A DNA stretch of 64,000 nucleotides, from contig JAEXRP010000054.1 of assembly GCA_023440705.1 (NCBI GenBank), forward strand, positions 1 through 64,000, given 5' to 3'. Origin of the DNA: Soonwooa sp023440705 (GTDB lineage Bacteria > Bacteroidota > Bacteroidia > Flavobacteriales > Weeksellaceae). A model generated the notes under the pieces. That model was given only the letters and a program-made list of their open reading frames with translations, had not been told where the DNA came from and ran no database searches. Below are positions 52,653 to 62,216 of this stretch, piece after piece. A program made the translations under genes and the position numbers. Numbering within the stretch: the stretch's first letter is position 1; each line of letters begins with the position of its first letter.

Positions 52653-53738
52653 ATGAAAAAAATCTCTCTTTTATTAGGATTAGCTGCATTTGGATTTGCA
52701 TCAGCGCAGATCCCAGCAGGATATTACAATGGTACAGATGGATTATCTGGAGCCGCTCTTAAAACAAAATTAAGTGCTATCATTAGTGCTGGTTATGTTA
52801 CTAAAAGTTATGACAACTTGTATAACGGTTATCCATCAACAGATACGGACAAATATTCGACTGGTGGTTACGAAAATGATGGTACTGTTCTTGACATGTA
52901 TTCTGAAAACCCTAACGGTCCGGATCCTTACAACTACGTTCATGGGCAAAAAAAATGTGGTAGCTATTCGGTAGAGGCTGACTGCTACAACAGAGAGCAT
53001 GTTGTACCACAAAGTATTTTCAGTGAGGCCTCTCCAATGGTTTCTGACATGCACCACATCCGTCCAACAGATGGTAAAGTTAACGGAATGCGAAGCAATT
53101 ACCCTTTTGGAAAAGTTGGAAACGCATCTTATACTTCTAAAAATGGTACAAAAGTAGGATCTACTACGTCTCCAGGTTACTCAGGAACAGTGGCTGAGCC
53201 TATCAACGAGTTCAAAGGTGATGTAGCAAGAATGGTTTTATACTTTGCAACTCGATATGAAGATAAACTATCTGGTTTCAAATCAAATCAAATTTTGTCA
53301 ACTACAAAATTCCCTGGATTACAAACTTGGGAGCTTAACACACTTCTTTTATGGCATCAACAAGATCCAGTATCTCAATTTGAGCTAGATCGTAACAATG
53401 CTACTTATTTATATCAAAACAACAGAAACCCATACATCGACAATCCAGAGTTTGTAACTAAAGTTTGGGGACTTTCTCCTCTTGCTGTTGAAGATGCTGG
53501 TTTTTCTACTAAATACAAAATCTACCCTAACCCCGTTAAATCTAGCTCTACGATTACTGTACAAGGTAATGACCTTAAGCAATATGACAAAGCTTGGATC
53601 TACAATATGGTAGGACAACGTGTACAAGAGATTGATCAACCATTCAAAAATGGAAATACAATCCAACTTAAAAATTTACCAAAAGGAATTTATATTTTAA
53701 AAACGAGAGAATTAAATACGAAATTCATCGTAGAATAA
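52653..53738 (+). CDS. Endonuclease I family nuclease with T9SS sorting domain
   Basis: About 361 aa from the ATG at 52653 (a TTG at 52647 is possible). Signal peptide to about 19 (LAAFGFASAQ). The His-Me finger (EndA/NucM) core follows, with NREHVVPQS (~112) and DMHHIRPTDGKVNGMRSNYP (~130). The last ~75 residues (KIYPNPVKSS to LNTKFIVE) are a type A T9SS sorting domain with GIYILKT. So this is an extracellular or surface nonspecific nuclease, useful for scavenging DNA. It is one of two such genes; the other begins at 54513. Confidence 0.92.
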   Translation: MKKISLLLGLAAFGFASAQIPAGYYNGTDGLSGAALKTKLSAIISAGYVTKSYDNLYNGYPSTDTDKYSTGGYENDGTVLDMYSENPNGPDPYNYVHGQKKCGSYSVEADCYNREHVVPQSIFSEASPMVSDMHHIRPTDGKVNGMRSNYPFGKVGNASYTSKNGTKVGSTTSPGYSGTVAEPINEFKGDVARMVLYFATRYEDKLSGFKSNQILSTTKFPGLQTWELNTLLLWHQQDPVSQFELDRNNATYLYQNNRNPYIDNPEFVTKVWGLSPLAVEDAGFSTKYKIYPNPVKSSSTITVQGNDLKQYDKAWIYNMVGQRVQEIDQPFKNGNTIQLKNLPKGIYILKTRELNTKFIVE

Positions 53739-53760
53739 TTCTTTTTTAAACAATATTTCG

Positions 53761-53793
53761 AAAGCATTCAGAGTTTTCTGGATGCTTTTTTAT
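53761..53793 (+). terminator. Intrinsic terminator
   Basis: GCATTCAGA and TCTGGATGC (one T-G pair) around GTTT, followed by six T. Confidence 0.85.
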
Positions 53794-53920
53794 TTTGTTA
53801 TTAAACTATCGTGTAACTTCTTCTATCATCTTTGCAGATTTAATAAAAATAAAAAATAATTGTGTTTTAAAAATTCACAAAACCTTAACATTCTGCATTT
53901 TACAAATAAAAAATATTGTT

Positions 53921-53928
53921 TATCTTTG
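53921..53928 (+). promoter_or_regulatory. -7 box TATCTTTG
   Basis: A full consensus match 32 bases before the ATG at 53960. Confidence 0.5.
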
Positions 53929-53959
53929 ATGCCCTTTCAAAAAAAATATTGAACTCAAA

Positions 53960-54487
53960 ATGAATATTAAAGGTCAAATTGTCGAAATCCCTACAAATTC
54001 GCCACTTTATGGACTTCAGAAACCTGAATTCCAAAGTAAAGAAGCTGAGCTTACGTGGGAAGCAGAAAATCCCAAGTATTCATTATTTGACGGAATTTTG
54101 ATTGGAGGTCATGATGGTATCGAACATTTTAAAATCGGTCAAAGAAAAGGTGTTAATCAAATAGGTGGCGCAAAAGAACCTCTTTACGTTATCGCTATCG
54201 ATAAATCTGAGAACAGAATTTTTGCTGGTGCAGGACACAACCATCCAGGTTTATTTGCGAAAGTTTTTAAATTTTCTAAATCAGATTTAAAATGGAACAA
54301 CGACGTTTTAGTCGATTCACCAATTAGTATTAAAATTGAAAATCAGTCAACTAAAAATATTCTAGACGGAACGCTTTATCTATTTGAAGAAATTATTTTT
54401 TTAGAATTCGAAAAAGAGATTGAAAAGGCAATTTTCAATGATTCGGTTAACATCGTCAACAACAATAATATTATCACAACAATATAA
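53960..54487 (+). CDS. Stand-alone MnmA C-terminal-like protein
   Basis: 175 aa. HFKIGQRKGVNQIGG (57-70) then KEPLYVIAIDKSENRIFAGAG and HNHPGLFA (93-100) match by eye the tRNA-binding and C-terminal beta-barrel part of tRNA 2-thiouridylase MnmA. The N-terminal PP-loop ATPase of MnmA (SGGVDSS motif) and its catalytic Cys are absent, and upstream is only a promoter, so this is a separate protein and not a truncated gene end. It could bind tRNA or act as a recogniser. The last ~60 residues are Asn-rich and less conserved. It lies between two T9SS nuclease genes. Confidence 0.75.
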   Translation: MNIKGQIVEIPTNSPLYGLQKPEFQSKEAELTWEAENPKYSLFDGILIGGHDGIEHFKIGQRKGVNQIGGAKEPLYVIAIDKSENRIFAGAGHNHPGLFAKVFKFSKSDLKWNNDVLVDSPISIKIENQSTKNILDGTLYLFEEIIFLEFEKEIEKAIFNDSVNIVNNNNIITTI

Positions 54488-54512
54488 CAAGCTTAAATTA
54501 AGAATCGAGTTT

Positions 54513-56318
54513 ATGAAACTAAAGCTATCTTTTTTAGCATCTATTATTACTTTTGTAGTAAATGCGCAATCGGCACCTGCTTATTATAATCAGGTCGATT
54601 TTAAAGCAACTGGTAATCAAATGAAAAGCCAGTTAGCAACAACTATCACCAGTACTCACACTACAACGATCTCTTACTCTCAACTTCAAGACCTTTTGAA
54701 AATGAGTGATGTTGACAAAGATGTGGCTGGTAACCTTTTATTAATCTACGGATCTCAAAGTTCTGGTACACATCAAAGAAGTAGAAGCATCAACGGATCT
54801 TGGAACAGAGAGCACGTATATGCTAAATCTAAAGGAACACCTAACTTAGGAACTTCTGGTCCTGGTGCTGATGGTCACCACTTACGTCCAGCTGATGTTA
54901 CATTAAATAGTACAAGAGGAAATCTTTCTTTCGATGATGGCATGGGCGCAATGGCGCAAAAGTCTAGTCGTGGAGGCTGGTATCCAGGCGACGAATGGAA
55001 AGGTGATGTTGCAAGAATCCTTATGTATATGTATGTGCGCTATAACGATAGATGTAAGCCTCTTAACATCACAATGGGACCTAGCACTTACTCTTCAGAC
55101 TTCCCAGATATTTTATTAAAATGGAACATCGAAGATCCAGTTTCTGCCTTCGAAGTACAGCGTAACAATATCGTTGCTAACAAGCAAGGAAACAGAAATC
55201 CTTTCATCGATAATCCTTATTTAGCAACAGTTATTTGGGGTGGTCCAAATGCACAAAACACTTGGCCAGATTCATTTAACGGTGGAACTTCTACCGATAC
55301 ACAAGCGCCGACTGTTCCTACTAATTTGGCAGCTAGCAATGTTACATCAACTGCGGCTAATTTAACTTGGACAGCTTCTACAGACAACGTTGGTGTAGCT
55401 AACTATACAGTTTTCATGAATAATGAATATGTACAAACAGCTTCTACTAACAACATCAACATTACAGGTCTAGCGCCAGAAACAACTTACTCTTTCTTTG
55501 TTAAAGCTAAAGATGCTGCTGGTAACGTATCTGCTGCTAGTAATACAATAGAAGTAACAACTACAAAATCTAACGGAAACGGCGATGGCGATGGTGGCAA
55601 CACAGGAACAACTTGTGGTACAGAAACTTTCGACAACATCCCAGTTCCTAGTCAACCACCTGCATCAGCTTATTCATTAAGAGAGTGGTCGACTAACGGT
55701 GTTATCTACGAAGCAACTAATGCAAGAACTGACAAGCAAATCTACATCGATGGTGATACTAACAAAGCAATCAACATCAAAACTGGCGGTACTAATGCTG
55801 GAAGCCTAAAAGCAACAGGAATTACTGGAGGTATCGGAAGTCTTTCTCTTAAAACTTATTTGCCTTTCGGGACAGATAAAGCTGGAAGTCTTAGCGTTTT
55901 AGTTAATGGTCAAAAAGTAGGAACTATCGATTATTCTACAAGCAAAAAATCTTACACTATTTCTAATATTAATATTGAAGGAAATGTAGAATTAGAAATC
56001 ATTGACCAAAATCTAACTTACATTAACCGCGTGTCTCTTGACAACTTATCTTGGACTTGTTATACTAAAATGGCAACAGACGAAGTGAAAAACGCTGATA
56101 ACAAAATCAAAGTTTATCCTAACCCTGTTAAAAACCAAGAGATTTTTGTTGAAGGTATCAAAGCTTCAGAAAATGTAGAAATCTACAACCTTAACGGTCA
56201 AAAAGTTCAAAACTTTAACCAAGTTAAAAACAAACAAAAACTTAACTTGAACAAATTGCCAATAGGAATGTACATTTTAAAAACTTCAACTTCTTCAACT
56301 AAATTTATTGTTGAATAA
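54513..56318 (+). CDS. Endonuclease I family nuclease with FN3 and T9SS domains
   Basis: About 601 aa from the ATG at 54513 (signal peptide to ~18, ending FVVNAQ); an in-frame start at 54420 is inside the previous gene. The EndA/NucM core has NREHVYAKSKGTPN and DGHHLRPADVTLNSTRGN. A fibronectin type III domain (~262-350, TVPTNLAAS... TTYSFFVKAKDAAGN) and a ~150-residue beta-rich region follow, then a type A T9SS domain (KVYPNPVKNQ to TKFIVE). It is secreted like its neighbour at 52653. The start is 25 bases after the MnmA-like gene stop, so the two may be one transcript. Confidence 0.92.
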   Translation: MKLKLSFLASIITFVVNAQSAPAYYNQVDFKATGNQMKSQLATTITSTHTTTISYSQLQDLLKMSDVDKDVAGNLLLIYGSQSSGTHQRSRSINGSWNREHVYAKSKGTPNLGTSGPGADGHHLRPADVTLNSTRGNLSFDDGMGAMAQKSSRGGWYPGDEWKGDVARILMYMYVRYNDRCKPLNITMGPSTYSSDFPDILLKWNIEDPVSAFEVQRNNIVANKQGNRNPFIDNPYLATVIWGGPNAQNTWPDSFNGGTSTDTQAPTVPTNLAASNVTSTAANLTWTASTDNVGVANYTVFMNNEYVQTASTNNINITGLAPETTYSFFVKAKDAAGNVSAASNTIEVTTTKSNGNGDGDGGNTGTTCGTETFDNIPVPSQPPASAYSLREWSTNGVIYEATNARTDKQIYIDGDTNKAINIKTGGTNAGSLKATGITGGIGSLSLKTYLPFGTDKAGSLSVLVNGQKVGTIDYSTSKKSYTISNINIEGNVELEIIDQNLTYINRVSLDNLSWTCYTKMATDEVKNADNKIKVYPNPVKNQEIFVEGIKASENVEIYNLNGQKVQNFNQVKNKQKLNLNKLPIGMYILKTSTSSTKFIVE

Positions 56319-56337
56319 TATTGAAAATAATCATACT

Positions 56338-56367
56338 AAAGACCGGAGATTTCTTCGGTCTTTTTTT
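56338..56367 (+). terminator. Intrinsic terminator
   Basis: AAAGACCG (56338-56345) and CGGTCTTT (56356-56363) arms with a 10-base loop, then a T run. Confidence 0.9.
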
Positions 56368-56380
56368 ATAACTTTACTCT

Positions 56381-57109
56381 ATGGAACAAGCGCAGCAATT
56401 TGGACTTTTAGGAAAAAACATCTCCTACTCTTTCTCAAAAAAATATTTTGAAGAAAAATTCAAAAAATTATTCTTACAAAATCACTCGTATAACTTTTTT
56501 GATGTTCAGGATTTAAATAAAATCAGTGACTTATTTAACACATCAGAGTTAAAAGGTTTCAACGTAACTATTCCTTATAAAGAAGCGATTATTCCTTTTT
56601 TGGATGAATTAAGTGAAGAAGCCGAAAAAATTGGTGCCGTTAACTGTGTCAAAATTATTGATGACAAAAAAATTGGTTTTAATACCGATGCTTTTGGATT
56701 TGAAAAAAGTCTTTTAATTCATAAAAAACCACATCACACCAAAGCTCTTATTTTGGGTGATGGCGGTGCTGCAAAAGCTGTTAAATTTATCCTTGAAAAA
56801 CATAACATCGATTACAAAACGGTCTCTCGAAAATCTGAATTAAATTTTGAAAACCTCACGTCGGACATTGTTTCAGAACATTTTTTAATTGTACAATGTA
56901 CGCCAGTTGGCACTTTTCCTAATGTTGATGACTGTATAAAATTTCCTTTTGAGGCATTGACTAGTCAACATTATATTATTGATTTGATATACAATCCGAC
57001 CGAAACGTCTTTCATTAAAAACGCTAGAAAACAAGGCGCTATAACCATGAATGGCTATTATATGCTAGAACAACAAGCTGAAAAAGCTTGGTCAATTTGG
57101 ACAAAATAG
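56381..57109 (+). CDS. aroE: Shikimate dehydrogenase
   Basis: 242 aa NADP-dependent enzyme reducing 3-dehydroshikimate in aromatic amino acid synthesis. The substrate-binding SYSFSKKYF, catalytic Lys in VTIPYKEAI, GAVNC, Asp in NTDAFGF and dinucleotide loop LGDGGAAKAV are all present. It is shorter than E. coli AroE (272 aa) but normal for Bacteroidota. It is likely monocistronic after the terminator at 56338, and the DUF349 gene follows at 122 bases. Confidence 0.92.
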   Translation: MEQAQQFGLLGKNISYSFSKKYFEEKFKKLFLQNHSYNFFDVQDLNKISDLFNTSELKGFNVTIPYKEAIIPFLDELSEEAEKIGAVNCVKIIDDKKIGFNTDAFGFEKSLLIHKKPHHTKALILGDGGAAKAVKFILEKHNIDYKTVSRKSELNFENLTSDIVSEHFLIVQCTPVGTFPNVDDCIKFPFEALTSQHYIIDLIYNPTETSFIKNARKQGAITMNGYYMLEQQAEKAWSIWTK

Positions 57110-57230
57110 CTTTTAAAAATCGTTTCAAATATCAAGGATTTAATAAAAAAGCCTTAAAAGTTGGCTATTTCCATAAAAAAAAATTAATTTAGTACGATAA
57201 AAAGTTCTTATTCTAATAAAAAGTTGGGTT

Positions 57231-59042
57231 ATGATAACAGAGACTGGAAATCCTGAAAATGAAGAAAACAAAGTATCTTTAGATGAATCTCAAAACAATT
57301 CGGAGCAAAATCATCATCACGATGACATCGATTACGAAGCAGAAATAGAAGCTTTGCCCGAAGAAAATCCGATAGAATCCTTGTCTTTGGATCAAATATT
57401 GGACGAGTTGGAGAAAATTGTCAACCTAAAAGATGCTGGCTCACATTCGAGAAAATTCCAACAACTGCGAGATGCTGCTAATCTTCATATTCACGACGAA
57501 ATTGAAGAGAAAAAACATCAATACACAGAAGAAGGTAACGACGAGACCAACTTCAGTTATCAACATCCAAAGGCGTCGCGCCTTTCTGCTTTAGTCAACA
57601 TTTATAAAGAAAAAATGGATGACTTCCACAAAAAGCAAGAAGAAGAACAGTCTAAAAACTTAGCAGAACGCCACGATATCATCGAAAGATTAAAAAATCT
57701 TTACACCAATACCGAGGCAGGCACTAACCTTTTTAAAGCGATTCGTGAGATTAAAGAAGCTTGGTCCAATGCTGGACAAGTTGCAAAATCAGAATTTAAA
57801 AACCTGAATAACAACTACTTCCATCACCTTAAGATGTTCAACGAGATGTTAGATCTTAACAAAGAATATCTTGAGCAAGAGTACAGCCACAATCTGGAAA
57901 AACGAAATCATATTATCGATCGCGCCAAAGAACTTCTTAATGAGCCTTTGGTACAAAAAGCACTTAACGAGTTACAATATCTTCACAAACTTTGGAAAGA
58001 AGAAGCAGAACCAGTTGCAGAAGAATTCCGTGAAAAAACTTGGGAAGAATTCAAAGATATTTCGCAAAAAATACACGAAAGAAAATCTGAACTTTTTGCT
58101 AATTTAGAAAAAGATCAAGAAGCTAATCTTGCAAAAAAAACCGAGATTATCGAAGAATTAAAAAAACTTGCTTCACCTAGTCAAAACGTTAACCATAATT
58201 ATTGGCAAAACGCCATTAAAACTGTTGAAAATCTACGCCTTGAGTTTTTAAAAACAGGAAGTGTTCCAAAGAAAGTTTCCAACCAAACTTGGACAGATTT
58301 CAAACAAAATCTTCGTGCTTTTAACACCGCTAAAAATAGTTTTTATAAAAACTTAAAAGATTCTCAAATCAAAAATTTGGAAACGAAATTAGCTTTAATA
58401 AAAACGGCGCAAGACAATATGTTATCGGAAGATTGGGAAACTATTGTTCCGCTTTTCAAAAAACTACAAGAAGATTGGAAGCATGTTGGACATGTACCGA
58501 GATCACAAGCTAATAAAGTTTGGGACGAATTCCGTGAGGCTTGTAACACGTTTTTCAAAAACTTCCGTGACAAAAACAACGCTGCAACCGACAATTGGAA
58601 AGATAATTTCAAAAATAAACGTGCACTTTTAGATCAATTAAAAACAATTTCTAATGAAGAAGGTAGCATCGAAAAAATTGAGCAAATCAAAAACCAATGG
58701 AACGCCATCGGTAAAGTCCCAAAAGATAAATTGGGCATCAATACAGAGTTTAACAAAACGTTGAGAGATAAGCTTAAACTTAACAAAATCAATGAGTTTG
58801 ATTTAAATGAAGAAAATCTAACAGAAAATCAATTAACAGATAAAGCAAGAAAAATTAAAAATCAAATTGCTGATTTAGAAGCTGAAATTGTTAAATTGGA
58901 TAACAATATTTCGTTCTTTAGTAATGCATCGCGAGAAAATCCATTATTAAAAGACACTTATCAAAAATTGGATGACAAAAAAGAGCAATTAGAAAGTTTA
59001 AAACAAACGCTTCACAACATTATTACCAGCAACGATAACTAA
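57231..59042 (+). CDS. DUF349 repeat protein
   Basis: 603 aa, very charged and helical. An acidic N-terminal region (~1-80) is followed by about five DUF349 repeats of ~70-75 residues, seen from repeated W-based phrases: IKEAWSNAGQVAKSEF, LHKLWKEEAEPVAEEF, KLQEDWKHVGHVPRSQ and IKNQWNAIGKVPKDK. A coiled coil closes the protein. The molecular role of DUF349 proteins is not known. The secreted gene at 59055 begins 12 bases after the stop, so they share an mRNA. Confidence 0.88.
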   Translation: MITETGNPENEENKVSLDESQNNSEQNHHHDDIDYEAEIEALPEENPIESLSLDQILDELEKIVNLKDAGSHSRKFQQLRDAANLHIHDEIEEKKHQYTEEGNDETNFSYQHPKASRLSALVNIYKEKMDDFHKKQEEEQSKNLAERHDIIERLKNLYTNTEAGTNLFKAIREIKEAWSNAGQVAKSEFKNLNNNYFHHLKMFNEMLDLNKEYLEQEYSHNLEKRNHIIDRAKELLNEPLVQKALNELQYLHKLWKEEAEPVAEEFREKTWEEFKDISQKIHERKSELFANLEKDQEANLAKKTEIIEELKKLASPSQNVNHNYWQNAIKTVENLRLEFLKTGSVPKKVSNQTWTDFKQNLRAFNTAKNSFYKNLKDSQIKNLETKLALIKTAQDNMLSEDWETIVPLFKKLQEDWKHVGHVPRSQANKVWDEFREACNTFFKNFRDKNNAATDNWKDNFKNKRALLDQLKTISNEEGSIEKIEQIKNQWNAIGKVPKDKLGINTEFNKTLRDKLKLNKINEFDLNEENLTENQLTDKARKIKNQIADLEAEIVKLDNNISFFSNASRENPLLKDTYQKLDDKKEQLESLKQTLHNIITSNDN

Positions 59043-59054
59043 AATCTAAAAATC

Positions 59055-59681
59055 ATGTTGAAAAAATTATCATTCCTTTTGATTTTCGGTTTTGCATTTC
59101 TACAGCTAACTGCGCAAGAAGATACAAAAATCGAAGGTCGCGATGTTGCAGATTATATTTCGGTTCCGGGACCTTTAAAAATCGGAGATTCTGAGTTTTT
59201 TCTATATTGGAGTAAAAAAAATTCGGCAACATGGTTTCAGCAAAAATATTTGAGAAGCGATGATAACTATGACACCTACGAAGAATTAGTTAATATTTCT
59301 TTTTTCAACAAAGAGATTGATATCGATGACGCTGTTAAGAAAAAAGCTGATAACATTACAAAAAGAAAGACCAACCTTAATGACAATTATTCGTTCATCG
59401 ATGTTATCGAAAGTCCTGATGGCACTGAGTTGATCGTAGATTATTTGGTAACGATTGTCCCAAAAGAAGGTGATGGAGAAGCTTATGCAGAATATAATAT
59501 TGATCGATTTCGCCCAACTAAAAACGGTGATCAAAATGGACTATTGATTTTTTCTTATTCAAAGAGATTGTATGGTTCAGATTTTAGAAGTGCTTCGAAA
59601 TACATCAACAAGCAACGCAACAAATTACTGGATTATGTGATCACAGCTCCAATGCCAACAATTAAAGTTCTCGCTAAATAA
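59055..59681 (+). CDS. Secreted protein of unknown function
   Basis: 208 aa with a signal peptide ending near QLTAQE (~21). The mature part is beta-rich (TWFQQKYLR, LIVDYLVTIVPKEGDGEAY) and I recognise no family. It follows the DUF349 gene by 12 bases and ends ahead of a strong terminator. Confidence 0.75.
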   Translation: MLKKLSFLLIFGFAFLQLTAQEDTKIEGRDVADYISVPGPLKIGDSEFFLYWSKKNSATWFQQKYLRSDDNYDTYEELVNISFFNKEIDIDDAVKKKADNITKRKTNLNDNYSFIDVIESPDGTELIVDYLVTIVPKEGDGEAYAEYNIDRFRPTKNGDQNGLLIFSYSKRLYGSDFRSASKYINKQRNKLLDYVITAPMPTIKVLAK

Positions 59682-59706
59682 GCATAAACAACCTAATAAA
59701 AATTTC

Positions 59707-59736
59707 AAAACACTTAACTTTGCTTAAGTGTTTTTT
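59707..59736 (+). terminator. Intrinsic terminator
   Basis: AAAACACTTAA (59707-59717) and TTAAGTGTTTT (59724-59734) arms around CTTTGC, followed by T. It also excludes the TTG at 59728 as the ribD start. Confidence 0.85.
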
Positions 59737-59742
59737 ATTAAT

Positions 59743-60786
59743 ATGACAGACAAATTTTATCTTCAACGCTGCATACAATTAGCAGAAAAAGCGATTGGCA
59801 AAACTTATCCTAATCCCATGGTTGGTGCAGTTATCGTCCATAACGACAGAATAATCGGCGAAGGTTATCATAAAAAAGCGGGCGAAGCACATGCAGAAAT
59901 CAACGCTATTAATTCTGTTAAAGATGAAGATTTTAATTTATTAAAAGAATCTACGATTTATGTTTCTTTAGAACCTTGCGCACATTTTGGAAAAACGCCA
60001 CCTTGCGCTTTGAAAATTAAAGAAATTGGTTTCAAAAAAGTGGTGATTGGGATTATCGACAGCCACGATAAAGTGAGCGGAAAAGGCGTCAAAATAATTG
60101 AAGATGATGGCATCTCTGTAGAATCGGGGATTCTCGAACAAGAAAGCTTGGCGCTTAATAAAAGATTTTTCACTTTTCATCAAAAAAGAAGACCTTACAT
60201 CATTCTGAAATGGGCAGAATCGTCCGATGGATTTATGGACAAAAACTTTCAACCAACCCAAATTAGCAACAGTCTTTGCAAGCAATTTGTTCATAAATTG
60301 AGAAGCGAAGAACATGCAATTTTAGTAGGGAAAAACACTGCTTTGCATGACAACCCGAGCTTGACAACGCGAGAAATTACAGGAAGAAATCCTATCAGAA
60401 TTTTAATTGATTTTAAATTAGAAGTTCCTGAAAATTTTGCCATCTTCAACGAAGAAGCGGAAACAATTGTTTTTAATTCTGTAAAAAATGAAGTCAAAAA
60501 TAATGTTCAGTTTATTAAGGTTGAAAAGGATAACTTCGTTCAGAATTTAATGGAAAAATTATTCGAGCTAAATATTCAATCGGTTTTGGTAGAAGGCGGA
60601 AGTTTTACGTTGCAACAATTTATCAATGCTAATATTTGGGATGAAGCATTTGTTTTAAAAAACCCTGATTTAAAATTAGAAAACGGGACTAAAGCGCCAA
60701 TTTTAAATTTTAAAACTAAAGAAAAAATAGATTTTCGTGATAACATAATCGAATATTGCATTAATCCAGAAAACAATTTTATATAG
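59743..60786 (+). CDS. ribD: Bifunctional riboflavin deaminase/reductase RibD
   Basis: About 347 aa from the ATG at 59743. The deaminase domain (1-~145) has the zinc ligands in AHAEINAI and EPCAHFGKTPPC; the reductase domain (~150-347) has KWAESSDGFMD, GRNPIRILID and VLVEGGSFTL. It catalyses two steps of riboflavin synthesis. The gene next to it starts 3 bases later, so they are translationally close. No other rib genes are in the window. Confidence 0.95.
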   Translation: MTDKFYLQRCIQLAEKAIGKTYPNPMVGAVIVHNDRIIGEGYHKKAGEAHAEINAINSVKDEDFNLLKESTIYVSLEPCAHFGKTPPCALKIKEIGFKKVVIGIIDSHDKVSGKGVKIIEDDGISVESGILEQESLALNKRFFTFHQKRRPYIILKWAESSDGFMDKNFQPTQISNSLCKQFVHKLRSEEHAILVGKNTALHDNPSLTTREITGRNPIRILIDFKLEVPENFAIFNEEAETIVFNSVKNEVKNNVQFIKVEKDNFVQNLMEKLFELNIQSVLVEGGSFTLQQFINANIWDEAFVLKNPDLKLENGTKAPILNFKTKEKIDFRDNIIEYCINPENNFI

Positions 60787-60789
60787 AAA

Positions 60790-61392
60790 ATGTTCGAATA
60801 TCAAAGTATAGAAAAAGCAGTTGAAGATGTTTTAATAAAGGAAAAAGGCAGCAAATTTATTGGATTTGCTTATCCCGTTGTTTCTGAAGAAGAAGTAAAA
60901 TCTTGCCTGCAAAAACTCTACGAAGAACATCCAAAAGCGACGCATCATTGTTATGCTTTTCGATTGGGACTTTCTGGTGAAAATTATCGCGCAAATGACG
61001 ACGGCGAACCTAGTGGAAGTGCTGGCTTACCAATCTACAACCAACTTCTTGCGCACCAACTAACCAATATTCTGGTTGTTGTTATTCGATATTATGGTGG
61101 AACAAAATTAGGTGTTTCGGGTTTGGTTAAGACTTATAAAGAAACCGCAAAATTTACTTTAGAATCTGCAAAAATCATCACTAAAGAATTGGAAAGCGAT
61201 TTAAAACTAAGTTTTAAATTCAGTCAGCAGAATGTTATTTTTTCACTATTAAATAAAAACGGAGCACAAATCCTCAACTTCGATGCACAACAGATTTGCA
61301 CGATTGATGCCCGAATAAAAACAGCTCAAAAAGAAAACATCTCCAACCAATTGGCGGAGATGCTTTTAGATTTCGAAATTATCGATTTATAA
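60790..61392 (+). CDS. YigZ (IMPACT) family protein
   Basis: 200 aa. The IMPACT/UPF0029 signature is clear: GSKFIGFAYPV, HHCYAFRLG, NDDGEPSGSAGLPI and VVVIRYYGGTKLG; a C-terminal ferredoxin-like half follows. Family members affect translation or stress control; bacterial function is not settled. It is 3 bases after ribD and the metallopeptidase on the other strand ends 6 bases downstream. Confidence 0.88.
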   Translation: MFEYQSIEKAVEDVLIKEKGSKFIGFAYPVVSEEEVKSCLQKLYEEHPKATHHCYAFRLGLSGENYRANDDGEPSGSAGLPIYNQLLAHQLTNILVVVIRYYGGTKLGVSGLVKTYKETAKFTLESAKIITKELESDLKLSFKFSQQNVIFSLLNKNGAQILNFDAQQICTIDARIKTAQKENISNQLAEMLLDFEIIDL

Positions 61393-61398
61393 TATTTG

Positions 61399-62109
61399 TT
61401 AGTCGCGACGACCTCCAAAGAGCATCGATGCCCAGTAGAGAAGCTGTCCAAGAGAGCCAATCGCAGCGACAACATAAGTTCTTGCCGCCCATTTTAGACT
61501 ATCTTCGACGCCAACATATTCTTCTTGTGTTACGGTTCCAGATGATTTTAACCACTTCATTGCGCGATTACTTGCATCATATTCAACTGGTAACGTCACA
61601 AATGCGAACAAAGTTGTCACTGCAAAAAGCGCTACTCCGATTGCTAAAATCCATGTATTACCTTGTGGATTGTCAATTGTTCTAGATGCGAACATAACAC
61701 CAATACCCGCCATAATTACGAATTGCGATAATGTAGAACTAATATTAACCATCGGCACCAATTTCGATCTTAGTTGTAACATCGAATAACCAACTGCATG
61801 CTGAACCGCGTGTCCAACCTCGTGCGCTGCAACTGCCGCAGCCGCTGCATTTCTTTGCATGTATACAGCTTCCGAAAGGTTAACTGTTTTATCAGCAGGA
61901 TTGTAATGATCCGTCAATTGTCCTGGCACCGAAATAACTTGTACGTCGTTGATGCCATTATCTCTCAACATCTTTTCTGCCACTTCTTTTCCGGACATTC
62001 CGTTCTTGAGATGGACTTGAGAATAGTATTGGAACTTAGATTTTAACCGATTGGACACAATCCAACTCGCTAACATCGTAAGACCAATAATTAAATAATA
62101 ACCCGTCAT
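61399..62109 (-). CDS. YugP-type membrane zinc metallopeptidase
   Basis: 236 aa. An N-terminal helix, then HEVGHAVQH (~95-103) as the HExxH zinc site, and three more hydrophobic helices (~130-225), the YugP/DUF-type topology. NLSEAVYMQRNAAAAAVAAHE-like text immediately precedes the site, as in the family. It is a candidate membrane protease for quality control. It shares a ~100-base divergent region with the GNAT gene at 62217. Confidence 0.85.
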   Translation of the reverse strand: MTGYYLIIGLTMLASWIVSNRLKSKFQYYSQVHLKNGMSGKEVAEKMLRDNGINDVQVISVPGQLTDHYNPADKTVNLSEAVYMQRNAAAAAVAAHEVGHAVQHAVGYSMLQLRSKLVPMVNISSTLSQFVIMAGIGVMFASRTIDNPQGNTWILAIGVALFAVTTLFAFVTLPVEYDASNRAMKWLKSSGTVTQEEYVGVEDSLKWAARTYVVAAIGSLGQLLYWASMLFGGRRD

Positions 62110-62169
62110 TTTTATATATTTTTATAACTTTTACTTTGAGTAAATTTGAGTAAAAAGTATGCCAAAGTA

Positions 62170-62200
62170 TTGTAATAACTGCCATTTGCGCTTATATTTG
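62170..62200 (+). promoter_or_regulatory. Complete promoter: TTG and TATATTTG
   Basis: TTG (62170-62172) and TATATTTG (62193-62200) have 20 bases between them, close to the Bacteroidota spacing. The ATG at 62217 lies 16 bases after, which rules out the upstream TTG start at 62208. Confidence 0.6.
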
Positions 62201-62216
62201 TTTAATTTTGAAAATT

